DNA from: Owenweeksia sp964619125
Lineage (GTDB): Bacteria; Bacteroidota; Bacteroidia; Flavobacteriales; Schleiferiaceae
Length of the DNA: 64,000 nucleotides
Assembly (NCBI GenBank): GCA_964619125.1
Contig: CAZUCA010000009.1
Span: 8,288-72,287 of the forward strand
Direction of reading: 5' to 3'
How positions within the stretch are numbered: the first letter of the stretch is position 1; every line of letters begins with the position of its first letter. The notes beneath the pieces are model-generated. The model saw only the letters and a list, made by a program, of their open reading frames with translations, did not search any database and was not told where the DNA came from. Positions 1-8,231 of the stretch are shown here, one piece after another. The position numbers and the translations under genes were made by a program.

Positions 1-23
1 TCGTGTTTGATTGCATCACTCAT
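1..23 (-). CDS. purF: amidophosphoribosyltransferase, N-terminal fragment (runs off the left edge)
   Basis: Only the first seven codons are inside the window. They start at an ATG on the minus strand at 23 and read MSDAIKH, followed by GA of an Asp or Glu codon. From family knowledge this matches the usual opening of flavobacterial PurF (MSDAIKHECG), where a Cys soon after becomes the N-terminal nucleophile. PurF makes phosphoribosylamine from PRPP and glutamine, the first step of purine synthesis. The identification rests on seven residues plus a well-placed promoter-like box at 53-60, so it is tentative. Confidence 0.5.
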
Positions 24-52
24 AAACGCGATTCCCTTCTCTAATGAGCGCG

Positions 53-60
53 CAAATTTA
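53..60 (-). promoter_or_regulatory. candidate -7 box upstream of the purF-like start
   Basis: On the minus strand this reads TAAATTTG, an exact match to the Bacteroidota housekeeping -7 consensus TAnnTTTG. It lies 30 bases upstream of the ATG at 23. I see no good TTG -33 element. Confidence 0.4.
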
Positions 61-148
61 CGCCTTTTCTGTAGAGGGATAATAGATCTTGCTTAACTGC
101 TTATTTGCCTGGAAGGGCTGCTTGTCCCTTCAGTCAGCATCGGGTCTT

Positions 149-838
149 TTACCAATGCAGGCCACACTCGGTTTTGTCGGAGTTACCCCAGCGACCGCTA
201 CGGTTTTTGCCGGGACGGGTACAGTGGGTGCAGCCGATGGAGTCGTAGCCATGCCGTACCAAGGGGTGGTAAGGCAAATTATGTTGCGCCATATAGTGCC
301 CTTGCTCTGCCGCGCTCATATCGAGCAGGGGGTGAAATTTTAGCAGGCCATCTTTCCGTTCAAAAAAGTTGAGCTGGGCCCGCTTGGGGTTTTGCCAGGC
401 CATCAGCCCCGAAACCCATACACCGTAGCGGGATTTCACCTTGTTGAGGGGAGCCACCTTATTGATAGCGCAGCAAAGGTCGGGGTCGCTACGCCAGGTT
501 TGCTCGCGCTGAGTGGTTTCCTGCTCTTTTTTAGAGGCCCGCAGAGATTCTACCTGCAAAGCGAAACGCCCGGTAAGTAAGCGCTTATAGCTTAGTGTTT
601 CGGGAAAATGATTGCCGGTATCGATAAAATATATTTTCTGCCGGGGCTGGGCCTGTGCCACTTCGCGCAACAAAATGGCAGAGGTAGCGGCAAAGGAACT
701 GGTCACCATAATATCCGTTGGGGCAAAGTCCTGGTATAAGGCGTGCAGGCGCTGGGAAATACTCAGGGAACGGTAGCGCTGGTTGAGTAAGTTCAGTTCC
801 GTGGCGGTGAGAGCAGGGCCATCCAGGTAAGCATTCAT
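149..838 (-). CDS. cysH: phosphoadenylyl/adenylyl-sulfate reductase (CysH family, Fe-S type)
   Basis: This 229-residue protein is a PAPS/APS reductase that reduces activated sulfate to sulfite in assimilatory sulfur metabolism. Residues 46-57 (TSSFAATSAILL) form the phosphate-binding loop and IDTGNHFPET follows at about 72. The paired Cys122-Cys123, the CxxC at 203-206 and the C-terminal ECGLH (Cys225) are all present. In this family the CC/CxxC set binds a 4Fe-4S cluster and is typical of enzymes using APS, and the C-terminal Cys carries the sulfonate intermediate. The preference for APS over PAPS is therefore inferred. The ATG at 838 lies 24 bp after the ACMSD stop, so the two may be cotranscribed. 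No other sulfate-assimilation gene is in the window. The cluster would be supplied by the SUF system at 12.6-20.4 kb. Confidence 0.9.
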   Translation of the reverse strand: MNAYLDGPALTATELNLLNQRYRSLSISQRLHALYQDFAPTDIMVTSSFAATSAILLREVAQAQPRQKIYFIDTGNHFPETLSYKRLLTGRFALQVESLRASKKEQETTQREQTWRSDPDLCCAINKVAPLNKVKSRYGVWVSGLMAWQNPKRAQLNFFERKDGLLKFHPLLDMSAAEQGHYMAQHNLPYHPLVRHGYDSIGCTHCTRPGKNRSGRWGNSDKTECGLHW

Positions 839-862
839 GCTGCTTCTAATCAGTTTAGGGAT

Positions 863-1915
863 TTAAACATTGCTGGTTGCTTCACGGGGGTTTTGGCTGC
901 CGCCGGCCAGTTCAAAGCGGCTTTTGTCAATGTTCAACCACTCCAGGGTGGAGTTGCAGAAGATATCTTCCACCACCTTTTGGTCGAGATTCATTTCATT
1001 GATAAACTGGCCTATTTCCAGGTCGCCCAGGGGGAAGGGGTAATCACTGCCCAGGGTTACGCGTTTGCTGCCCTGCATATCGAGAATATACTGCAGCATC
1101 TTGGGATCATGCGTAATGCAGTCAACCCAAAAATCACCGATGTAAGTGCGTGGATTGTGATTGTTGTGAATGGCCACCAGGTCAGGACGGCAGTTAAAGC
1201 CATGCTCGATGCGCCCGATGGTGGGTAAAAAGGAGCCCCCGGCATGTGAAAAGCACACCCGTAGCTGGGGGAGACGCTCAAACACCCCACCGAAAATCAT
1301 GGAGCAGGCGGCACGTGAAGTCTCGGCTGGCATCCCTACCAGCCAGGGCAGCCAGTACTTGCGCATACTGTCCATGCCCATCATATTCCAGGGGTGCACC
1401 ATGATGGCCATATCGAGCTCCTGGGCTGCTTCAAAAATGGGGAAGAACTCAGGTTCGCTGAGGTTTTTATCGTTAATGTTGCTACCGATCTGGATACCCA
1501 GCAGGCCGATTTCCTTACAGCGCTGCAATTCCTTTATGGCCTCTTCGGTATCCTGCATGGGAACAGTACCCAGCCCCAGATAATGCTGAGGATAATCTTT
1601 GCAGAGCTGGGCGATGTGATCGTTCAGAAAACGGGACAACTCTGCGCAATCACGCGGCTTGGCCCAATATGAAAACATCACCGGTATAGTACAAACTACC
1701 TGTACCTGGGTCTCAAATTTCTCATAGTCCTTAATACGCAGCTCCGGATCCCAGCAATTGGATTCAATCCGCCTGAAAAAACGATCGCCCTGCATCATGT
1801 TGGCAGTGTTGTCATTGTTGTGAATCAGGTGGATGAAATCGCCATAACCAAACTTCTCGGCAAAATTAGGCAGCCGTTCGGGCAGGATATGGGTATGCAT
1901 GTCAATCTTCAGCAT
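863..1915 (-). CDS. amidohydrolase, likely 2-amino-3-carboxymuconate-6-semialdehyde decarboxylase (ACMSD)
   Basis: This 350-residue protein belongs to the amidohydrolase-2/ACMSD family of zinc TIM barrels. The first metal site is visible as MHTH at residues 6-9. Other family features are MVHPWNMMG mid-protein, FSHAGGSF, and the late metal aspartate in LGSDYPFPLG. ACMSD diverts the product of 3-hydroxyanthranilate dioxygenase away from quinolinate toward 2-aminomuconate, and that dioxygenase is encoded about 1 kb away (2930-3460). This neighbourhood strengthens the call. A longer reading from a TTG at 1954 is possible, but that TTG lies inside an exact TAnnTTTG box, so the ATG at 1915 is preferred. 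Confidence 0.85.
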   Translation of the reverse strand: MLKIDMHTHILPERLPNFAEKFGYGDFIHLIHNNDNTANMMQGDRFFRRIESNCWDPELRIKDYEKFETQVQVVCTIPVMFSYWAKPRDCAELSRFLNDHIAQLCKDYPQHYLGLGTVPMQDTEEAIKELQRCKEIGLLGIQIGSNINDKNLSEPEFFPIFEAAQELDMAIMVHPWNMMGMDSMRKYWLPWLVGMPAETSRAACSMIFGGVFERLPQLRVCFSHAGGSFLPTIGRIEHGFNCRPDLVAIHNNHNPRTYIGDFWVDCITHDPKMLQYILDMQGSKRVTLGSDYPFPLGDLEIGQFINEMNLDQKVVEDIFCNSTLEWLNIDKSRFELAGGSQNPREATSNV

Positions 1916-1951
1916 GGGCGTAAAAAGGTCTTTTTGAAGTTTAAGATTCTT

Positions 1952-1959
1952 CAAAGATA
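1952..1959 (-). promoter_or_regulatory. candidate -7 box of the ACMSD gene
   Basis: The minus strand reads TATCTTTG, an exact TAnnTTTG match, 36 bases upstream of the ATG at 1915. It overlaps the TTG that would otherwise be an upstream start codon, which argues for the ATG start. Confidence 0.45.
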
Positions 1960-1990
1960 ATGGGATAATTTCAGAGGGGCGATAAAAGCA

Positions 1991-2815
1991 CTAGCTGCCT
2001 TCAGGGTCCTCTGCAAATTCCACTATCTCCTCATATTGGTTGTAGCCGGCGGGAGGACCATCAAAGTCATTGAAATTGCGGGCCGCGGAAGCAATGCGCA
2101 GCATCAACATTTCACGGGCCTCCGCTATTATCGCCTTTACGGCGCTGTAATCGCTCGCTATCAGGTTGAATTCGTTGAGGGCATCATCCCACTCCTTGCC
2201 GGGGTGTTGCTGAGCAATGGCCAGGCGAATGGCCTGCATTACCGGGCGCTGGTTCAGGTATTCATTCTGCATTTCCATGCTGGCCTGGTGCAGGGCACAA
2301 AACAGGCTCCAGCGAAAGGGGTATGAAATACTGTTGCAGTATTGATCGCATTCCTTACACCAACTGCGACCGCCTGCCATTAGTTGTTCGGCCCGGTCGA
2401 GGATGCGCAGATCCTCTACGGAGGGCCGGTTTTCGGCCCCAAAACGGGTGTAGCGGTCAGAGCCAGGCGGCTTCAGGGTAATGCTCAGCAGACTGTCGTC
2501 AACGCTGGTCAAATGGTAAACCCGGCCAGCCGGCGCTTCTTCACAGTTGAGCCTGAATGACATGGGCTTGGCTGCGGGCTGAAAGCGGAAAAGGTAGCCA
2601 CTGCTATCCTGGCGCAGGCCATCTACAAAAACAGGTTTAAAGCCGAGGGGAGCATAGCTGAGGCTAAAAAGCTCACCGCTGTCCCAGCTGGCAAAAAAGC
2701 GCAGATCATAGTTTTGATTGCCCTGGCTGAGACGGCCAAAAACTTCCTCGTCCTGGATTTGAGCGTGACCACCGAGGCTGAACAGGCTCAGCAATAGAAT
2801 AGCTAATTGTTTCAT
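1991..2815 (-). CDS. secreted protein of unknown function with a Cys cluster
   Basis: This 274-residue protein starts with a clear signal peptide (residues 1-19, ending GGHAQ), so it is exported. I do not recognise a family. A central Cys-rich stretch, WCKECDQYC (Cys153, 156, 160, then Cys173), could bind a metal or form disulfides. The rest is mixed and acidic near the C-terminus. It lies between the 3-hydroxyanthranilate dioxygenase and ACMSD genes on the same strand but has its own textbook promoter (2837-2866), so a role in kynurenine catabolism does not follow from position alone. Confidence 0.75.
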   Translation of the reverse strand: MKQLAILLLSLFSLGGHAQIQDEEVFGRLSQGNQNYDLRFFASWDSGELFSLSYAPLGFKPVFVDGLRQDSSGYLFRFQPAAKPMSFRLNCEEAPAGRVYHLTSVDDSLLSITLKPPGSDRYTRFGAENRPSVEDLRILDRAEQLMAGGRSWCKECDQYCNSISYPFRWSLFCALHQASMEMQNEYLNQRPVMQAIRLAIAQQHPGKEWDDALNEFNLIASDYSAVKAIIAEAREMLMLRIASAARNFNDFDGPPAGYNQYEEIVEFAEDPEGS

Positions 2816-2836
2816 GTCGAAAGAGTTGAGAGGGAC

Positions 2837-2866
2837 AAAGTTACGAGCCTCCCTAAATCACGCAAT
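2837..2866 (-). promoter_or_regulatory. Bacteroidota-type promoter of the secreted Cys-cluster protein
   Basis: On the minus strand a TTG (-33) at 2866-2864 is followed by 19 bases and then TAACTTTG (-7) at 2844-2837. Both elements and the spacing fit the established Bacteroidota consensus TTG-N19-TAnnTTTG. The ATG is at 2815. Confidence 0.65.
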
Positions 2867-2929
2867 AGCAGAGCCGCCCCCAAAATGGTGGGGTGTAAGC
2901 CACTAAAAATAAGAGGGGAGCTAAGGCTT

Positions 2930-3460
2930 TTAGCCTACAAAGCGCTCATCAACTTCCATCACGTGGCCGCAATTATCGCAGGTACGCAGCTCTTCGCTGG
3001 CGTAAAATTCACGAAAGCGTGGTAAAAAGTCCTTCTCGATATTGTCGAGATGGAAGTAAGTGTCGTGAAGCTTGTGATTGCAATTGTCGCAAAACCACAT
3101 CAGGCCATCCTGGTGCTCGGGTTTGCGCACGCGCTCCACCACCAGTCCTATGGAGCCTTCAGAGCGGGCAGGTGAGTGGGGAACTTTGGCCGGGTGAAGA
3201 TACATGTCGCCCGGGCCAAGCTGCATTTCCTTCGCCTGTCCGTCTTCCTGGATTTTCACCGTGATATTCCCTTCCAGCTGATAAAACAGCTCCTCGGTTT
3301 CATTGTAGTGATAGTCTTTACGGGCATTGGGCCCCCCTACAATCATTACGATGTAATCATTGCCGGCAGGGTAAAGGTTTTTGTTACCTACCGGTGGCTT
3401 TAAGAGGTCACGGTTTTCTTCGATCCACTTATGAAGGTTGAAGGGTTTGCTAATAGACAT
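2930..3460 (-). CDS. nbaC: 3-hydroxyanthranilate 3,4-dioxygenase
   Basis: This 176-residue cupin uses Fe(II) and O2 to open the ring of 3-hydroxyanthranilate in the kynurenine branch of tryptophan breakdown and NAD synthesis. Residues around NKNLYPAGNDYIVMIVGG, the acidic iron-site region HYNETEELFYQLEG, and the second cupin motif MYLHPAKVPHSP are recognisable. The C-terminal third carries two CxxC pairs, CDNCNHKLHD and CDNCGHV, which form the rubredoxin-like iron site typical of bacterial HAO. A 29-residue upstream extension in the same frame lacks conserved features. The ATG at 3460 gives the usual family start, so it was chosen. It works directly upstream of ACMSD in the pathway. Confidence 0.92.
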   Translation of the reverse strand: MSISKPFNLHKWIEENRDLLKPPVGNKNLYPAGNDYIVMIVGGPNARKDYHYNETEELFYQLEGNITVKIQEDGQAKEMQLGPGDMYLHPAKVPHSPARSEGSIGLVVERVRKPEHQDGLMWFCDNCNHKLHDTYFHLDNIEKDFLPRFREFYASEELRTCDNCGHVMEVDERFVG

Positions 3461-3476
3461 TTCTGAGGCTTTTGCA

Positions 3477-3484
3477 CGAAGGTA
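3477..3484 (-). promoter_or_regulatory. candidate -7 box of the 3-hydroxyanthranilate dioxygenase gene
   Basis: The minus strand reads TACCTTCG, one mismatch from TAnnTTTG, 16 bases upstream of the ATG at 3460. No TTG was seen at the expected -33 position. Confidence 0.3.
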
Positions 3485-3594
3485 GTAAAGCTTTGTCTTT
3501 TGAAATAGGCTTAAACCAGCATAAAAATAAACATCGTTAAGGGCCAATGGGTTGCATTGCTTCCGCCGCAGTGTTTAATAATTATATTCATCAA

Positions 3595-4587
3595 ATGAAG
3601 TACAATAAGCTTGGTAAGTCAGGGCTAAAGGTCAGTGAGTTGAGTTTTGGCTCCTGGATCACTTTTGGCCAACAGATTGACGACAATACCTCCAAAGAGC
3701 TGTTACAAACTGCCTATGAGGGGGGCATTAACTTCTTTGACAATGCTGAAGCCTATGCGGCTGGCAAAAGTGAGGAGGTGATGGGTAAGTTGCTGCAGGG
3801 TTTCGGCTGGCGCCGCGATTCCTACATCCTTAGTTCCAAGGCGTTTTTTGGCATTTGGGGCCTTAAAGAGAGCAAGCCTACCCAAACCGGTAATAATATG
3901 AAGCACCTCACAGAGGCCTGTCACCAGGCCCTGGAGCGCTTGCAGACCGATTACCTCGATTTGTTCTTCTGCCATCGTCCGGACAAGGAGACCCCAATCA
4001 GCGAAACGGTTTGGGCCATGCATAAGCTGATAATGCAGGGTAAGGTGCTTTATTGGGGAACCAGCGAGTGGAGTGCCCAGGAAATAATGGAAGCGCATAT
4101 GGTGGCCAGGGAGCATCATTTGATTGGTCCCACCATGGAGCAGCCACAGTACAATATGTTTGTGCGCGAAAAGGTGGAAAAGGAGTTCAGTCAGCTTTAT
4201 AAAACGGTGGGCCTCGGCACTACCATCTGGTCACCCCTGGCCAGCGGTATTCTCACTGGTAAATATAACGATGGCATGCCCGAGGATACACGGTTGAATA
4301 TGGACGAATTGAGTTGGCTCAAAGACCGCAGTCTGGTGGAGGAAAACCTGGCCAAGGTGCGGAAGCTTAGCGATCTGGCCAATGAACTCAATACCAGCAT
4401 GCCCTTACTGGCCCTGGCCTGGTGCCTTAAGAATGATGATGTCAGTACGGTTATCCTTGGCGCCTCTAAAACCCATCAATTGGAGGAAAACCTTAAGGCA
4501 CCAGCAATAAAGGATCAGCTTACGCCAGAAGTAATGGAGCGCATAGAGGAGATTCTCGGCAACAAACCGCAAATGCCGCCTTTCTAA
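3595..4587 (+). CDS. aldo/keto reductase of the voltage-gated K+ channel beta-subunit-like type
   Basis: This 330-residue protein is a NADPH-dependent aldo/keto reductase barrel. The opening MKYNKLGKSGLKVSELSFG, the catalytic FDNAEAYAAGKSEEVMG, the lysine in YILSSKAF and the CHRPD segment follow the Kv-beta/YghZ subgroup closely. The late WSPLASGILTGKY and the cofactor-site segment near VILGASKTHQLEENL are also present. The substrate cannot be read from sequence. In-frame residues upstream of 3595 add nothing conserved, so the ATG at 3595 was chosen. The gene is divergent from the HAO gene and ends 6 bp from the convergent pirin gene. Confidence 0.88.
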   Translation: MKYNKLGKSGLKVSELSFGSWITFGQQIDDNTSKELLQTAYEGGINFFDNAEAYAAGKSEEVMGKLLQGFGWRRDSYILSSKAFFGIWGLKESKPTQTGNNMKHLTEACHQALERLQTDYLDLFFCHRPDKETPISETVWAMHKLIMQGKVLYWGTSEWSAQEIMEAHMVAREHHLIGPTMEQPQYNMFVREKVEKEFSQLYKTVGLGTTIWSPLASGILTGKYNDGMPEDTRLNMDELSWLKDRSLVEENLAKVRKLSDLANELNTSMPLLALAWCLKNDDVSTVILGASKTHQLEENLKAPAIKDQLTPEVMERIEEILGNKPQMPPF

Positions 4588-4593
4588 AGGGCA

Positions 4594-5460
4594 CTAGTTT
4601 TTCCAACTGCCCATTTTGCCATTGCGGAAATCCCGGTAGGCCTGGGCGATTTCCTCGCTGGAATTCATCACAAAGGGTCCCTGCGCCACTATCGGCTCAT
4701 TAAATGGCTCACCATGGCCAAAAAGTATAATGCTGTCTTCTTCGGCGCTTAAGGTCAGGGTATCGCCGTCATTGTCAAATTCCACCAGCTGGTAACGCTC
4801 TGCGCTCTCACCATTAACCGACAGCCTGCCGCTTACTACATAAAAGAAGATAGTACGTTCCGTGGGCACAATCAGCTCCAGCTTGCCTCCTTGGCTTAAC
4901 TCAAGGCTGCTCATCATGAGGCCGGTGATCGAATTATGAGGGCCCTGATGTTCGCCCCAACTACCACTGATGAGGTTCACCTTAACCTGTCCTTCGTCCA
5001 GTTCAAAGTGACTAAGGTCGTCATAGCTATAGCCCTGGTACTGCGGTGCGGTCATTTTGTGTTTGGCAGGCAAATTCATCCACAGCTGCAGCAGATCCTC
5101 GCGGCCTCCTTTTTCCATAAACTCCTCCGAGGAAACTTCGCTGTGAATAAGCCCGCTGCCAGCCGTCATCCATTGCACGCCGCCCGCAGATATTTTGTCG
5201 CTGCCCCCGGAAGAGTCTTTATGCACCACATCGCCGTCAATTACAAAGGTGAGGGTTTCAAAGCCGCGGTGGGGGTGGGGTCCGAAGGGGAGGCCATCAT
5301 TATGGGGCGGGAAGTCCTGCGGGCCGTGGTGGTTGAGAAAGAGAAAGGGATCGAGGTGATCAATGCTGGCGGTGGGCAATGCCCGGTAGGTAATTAGCTC
5401 ACCCAGGTCGGCCCTTACTGCCTGGTGAATTTTTTTAACAGGACGCATAGCTGTATTCAT
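4594..5460 (-). CDS. pirin family protein
   Basis: This 288-residue bicupin belongs to the pirin family. The iron-site residues are visible in PHPHRGFETLTFVIDG, with HSE and the Glu/His region after GGVQWMTAGSGLIHSE. The C-terminal cupin ends with the typical FGHGEPFNEPIVAQGPFVMNS. Family members have been described as quercetin dioxygenases and as redox-sensing regulators, so the role here is open. The protein is probably cytosolic. It is monocistronic with its own promoter at 5465-5493. Confidence 0.9.
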   Translation of the reverse strand: MNTAMRPVKKIHQAVRADLGELITYRALPTASIDHLDPFLFLNHHGPQDFPPHNDGLPFGPHPHRGFETLTFVIDGDVVHKDSSGGSDKISAGGVQWMTAGSGLIHSEVSSEEFMEKGGREDLLQLWMNLPAKHKMTAPQYQGYSYDDLSHFELDEGQVKVNLISGSWGEHQGPHNSITGLMMSSLELSQGGKLELIVPTERTIFFYVVSGRLSVNGESAERYQLVEFDNDGDTLTLSAEEDSIILFGHGEPFNEPIVAQGPFVMNSSEEIAQAYRDFRNGKMGSWKN

Positions 5461-5464
5461 AGCA

Positions 5465-5493
5465 CAAAGATATAAATTTCAATGTTTAAACAA
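5465..5493 (-). promoter_or_regulatory. promoter of the pirin gene
   Basis: The minus strand carries TTG at 5493-5491, an 18-base spacer and an exact TATCTTTG -7 box at 5472-5465, which leaves a very short leader before the ATG at 5460. Confidence 0.55.
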
Positions 5494-5578
5494 CAAATAT
5501 GGGAACTGAGGTTTTCCTCTCTCAACCTTAGGCCTTACTTTAGGTTTTCCATCAGTATGAAAAGAACAAGGCCCCCGG

Positions 5579-8023
5579 GTGAAGTCTGAAGCGGAATTTT
5601 CTAAAGCTAAGCAGTGGTTTAAGTCCATGCAGTGGCAACCGGCGGCCTTTCAATGGGAGGCCTGGCAGGCTTATGCAGCTGGCTGCTCGGGCATTGTAAA
5701 TGCCCCTACGGGGAGCGGCAAAACCTATTCGCTAATGATTCCATTGCTACTGGCAGAAGCGGAGCCAAAAGCCAAGGCCACCGTCAAGGGCTTGCGGGTC
5801 CTGTGGATTACGCCTATCCGGGCCCTGGCTAAGGAAATCCTGCAAGCGGCCGAGCGGGCCATTGCCGGGATGGAACTGGATTGGACGGTGGGCGTGCGCA
5901 CCGGTGATACCACTACCGCGCAGCGGGCTCAGCAAAAAAAGCAAATGCCCAACCTGCTTATTACCACTCCGGAGAGTCTGCACCTTTTGCTGGCAACTAA
6001 AGATTATCCCCGCACTTTTCGCCAGCTCCAATGTGTGGTGGTGGATGAGTGGCACGAGCTGATGGGTAGCAAACGGGCGGTGCAAATGGAGCTGGCCCTT
6101 AACCGCTTGCGGGGCTTGCTGCCCGGGTTGAGGACCTGGGGTATTTCCGCTACCATCGGCAATATGGAAGAAGCTCAGGAAGTATTATTGGGCCCCACTT
6201 TCCCCCCTGAAAAAGTAAAACTGATCCGGGCCGATATCAACAAGCAGATAGAGGTGGCGAGCATTTTGCCGGATAAGGTGGAAACCCTGCCCTGGGCGGG
6301 TCACCTGGGCATTAGAATGCTGGAAAAGGTAATTCCGATTATCAAGCAGAGTGAGAGTTGTCTCATTTTTACCAATACCCGTTCTCAGGCCGAAATCTGG
6401 TATCGCCGTATTCTGGAAGTGGCTCCGGAACTGGCCGGTGCCATTGCCATGCATCATGGCAGCATCAGTCGCGATTTGCGCTTTTGGGTGGAAGACGCCT
6501 TATACACCGGACAACTTCAGGCCGTGGTCTGCACTTCCAGCCTGGACTTAGGGGTGGATTTCCGGCCGGTGGAAACTATCGTGCAGGTAGGATCTCCCAA
6601 GGGAGTAGCGCGCTTTATGCAACGTGCAGGACGCAGTGGACACCAACCCGGAGCCACCAGTCGCATTTATTTTGTGCCTACCCATACCCTGGAGTTGGTA
6701 GAGGCAGCGGCCTTGCGCGAGGCCATTCAGCAAAATATTATTGAGGAACGGATTCCCTACCTGCGTTCTTTCGATGTGCTTCTGCAATACCTGGTTACCC
6801 TCGCCGTATCGGATGGATTTTATCCGGCGGAGATACTTGCGGAAATCCGTAAGACTTTTAGTTACCAGTCAGTAAGTGATGAAGAGTGGCAATGGTGTCT
6901 TGATTTTATTAGCAGTGGCGGTAAATCCCTGCAGGGCTACGACGAGTTTCATAAGGTGGAGATTCAGGAGGATGGTTTGTATAAGGTAAGCAGCCGGCGC
7001 ACCGCCCAGCGTCATCGCATGGGCATCGGCACCATTGTGAGTGATGCCCTGATGCGGGTGAAATTTCAGGGGGGCGCTTTCCTGGGCACCATTGAGGAGT
7101 ACTTTATTTCCCGCTTAAAGCCCGGTGATGTGTTTTGGTTTGCCGGTCGCAACCTGGAGCTGATCAGGGTGAAAGGCATGGATGCCCAGGTGCGTAAGGC
7201 CAATACCACCAAAGGAGTGGTGCCCAGCTGGCAGGGGGGCAGGCTGCCTTTATCGGCACAAATGGGGCAGATGCTGCGGCTGAAATTGCAGGAGAGTTTT
7301 GAACCGGCGGTTAAGGATCCGGAGTTAAAGTTAATTGAACCGCTTTGGCAAACCCAGCAGGATCGGTCCCGCATTCCCATGGCCCACCAGTTTCTGATTG
7401 AAAAAATAAAGAGTCGCGAAGGTTATCACGCTTTCTTTTACCCCTTTGAAGGCCGATTCGTACATGAGGGAATGGCGGCGCTGCTGGCTTACCGCATTTC
7501 TCTCTTCAAACCAATCAGCTTTTCGATAGCGATGAACGACTACGGCTTTGAGCTGCTGGCCAGTGAGGATATTCCCATTGAAGAGGCGGTAGATTCGGAT
7601 GTTTTCACCACCCGCGATCTGCGGGCAGATATCGCACAGAGTGTAAACTCGGTGGAAATGGCCCGGCGGCGCTTTCGCGATATCGCCACCATTGCCGGGC
7701 TGGTCTTCAGAGGCTACCCCGGTCAGCCCATAAAAGACCGTCACCTGCAGAGTTCTACTCAGCTTATTTTTGAAGTCTTTCACGATTACGAACCAGACAA
7801 CCTGCTGCTTCAGCAGGCTTATGAAGAGGCCTTGGAGTTCCAGCTGGAGGAAAGTCGCTTGCGCCTGGCCCTGGAGCGCATAAATCAGCAGGAAATTGTG
7901 ATTACCTACCCCCAAAAACCCTCCCCCTTTTGCTTCCCTATTATGGTAGACCGGCTGCGGGAACGACTCACCTCTGAGAGTTTAGAAGACCGGGTGGCAA
8001 AAATGAAGCTGGAATTTGATTAG
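5579..8023 (+). CDS. Lhr-like DEXH-box helicase of the ligase-associated DNA damage response type
   Basis: This 814-residue superfamily-2 helicase has Walker A (NAPTGSGKT) near residue 40, motif Ia (TPIRALAKE), DEWHEL (motif II), SATIG (motif III) and QRAGRSGHQPG (motif VI), followed by a long Lhr-type C-terminal half. DEWH, the length and the opening AAFQWEAWQAY fit the ligase-associated subclass, which usually sits with an ATP-dependent DNA ligase, a beta-CASP exonuclease and a metallophosphoesterase. None of those is here: the neighbours are pirin and a barrel protein. The start is a GTG at 5579. An ATG at 5556 is in another frame and stops at once. No Met occurs before residue 17, so the exact start is somewhat uncertain. 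Confidence 0.88.
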   Translation: MKSEAEFSKAKQWFKSMQWQPAAFQWEAWQAYAAGCSGIVNAPTGSGKTYSLMIPLLLAEAEPKAKATVKGLRVLWITPIRALAKEILQAAERAIAGMELDWTVGVRTGDTTTAQRAQQKKQMPNLLITTPESLHLLLATKDYPRTFRQLQCVVVDEWHELMGSKRAVQMELALNRLRGLLPGLRTWGISATIGNMEEAQEVLLGPTFPPEKVKLIRADINKQIEVASILPDKVETLPWAGHLGIRMLEKVIPIIKQSESCLIFTNTRSQAEIWYRRILEVAPELAGAIAMHHGSISRDLRFWVEDALYTGQLQAVVCTSSLDLGVDFRPVETIVQVGSPKGVARFMQRAGRSGHQPGATSRIYFVPTHTLELVEAAALREAIQQNIIEERIPYLRSFDVLLQYLVTLAVSDGFYPAEILAEIRKTFSYQSVSDEEWQWCLDFISSGGKSLQGYDEFHKVEIQEDGLYKVSSRRTAQRHRMGIGTIVSDALMRVKFQGGAFLGTIEEYFISRLKPGDVFWFAGRNLELIRVKGMDAQVRKANTTKGVVPSWQGGRLPLSAQMGQMLRLKLQESFEPAVKDPELKLIEPLWQTQQDRSRIPMAHQFLIEKIKSREGYHAFFYPFEGRFVHEGMAALLAYRISLFKPISFSIAMNDYGFELLASEDIPIEEAVDSDVFTTRDLRADIAQSVNSVEMARRRFRDIATIAGLVFRGYPGQPIKDRHLQSSTQLIFEVFHDYEPDNLLLQQAYEEALEFQLEESRLRLALERINQQEIVITYPQKPSPFCFPIMVDRLRERLTSESLEDRVAKMKLEFD

Positions 8024-8231
8024 GCAATTATTGAAGATTTTCTAAAGGCGATAACGCCCTAATTTTCTACTGTTTAACCAGCTATTTTAAGAACTATTCT
8101 ACCCGTCTGGTGGGGCTTGCAGTAAGGCCTGAACGATCATTTTGTGAACAAAAAGCGGCTATTTTTTTTGTAAAAAAAGCGGAAGCCGAAAAGCTTTAAT
8201 CAGAGTAGGCACAACTAACCATTACACAAAC

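Noticed and set aside
89..343. 84-codon plus-strand frame across the end of cysH
   Set aside because: It lies antisense to the conserved C-terminal CxxC region of CysH and has no features of its own.
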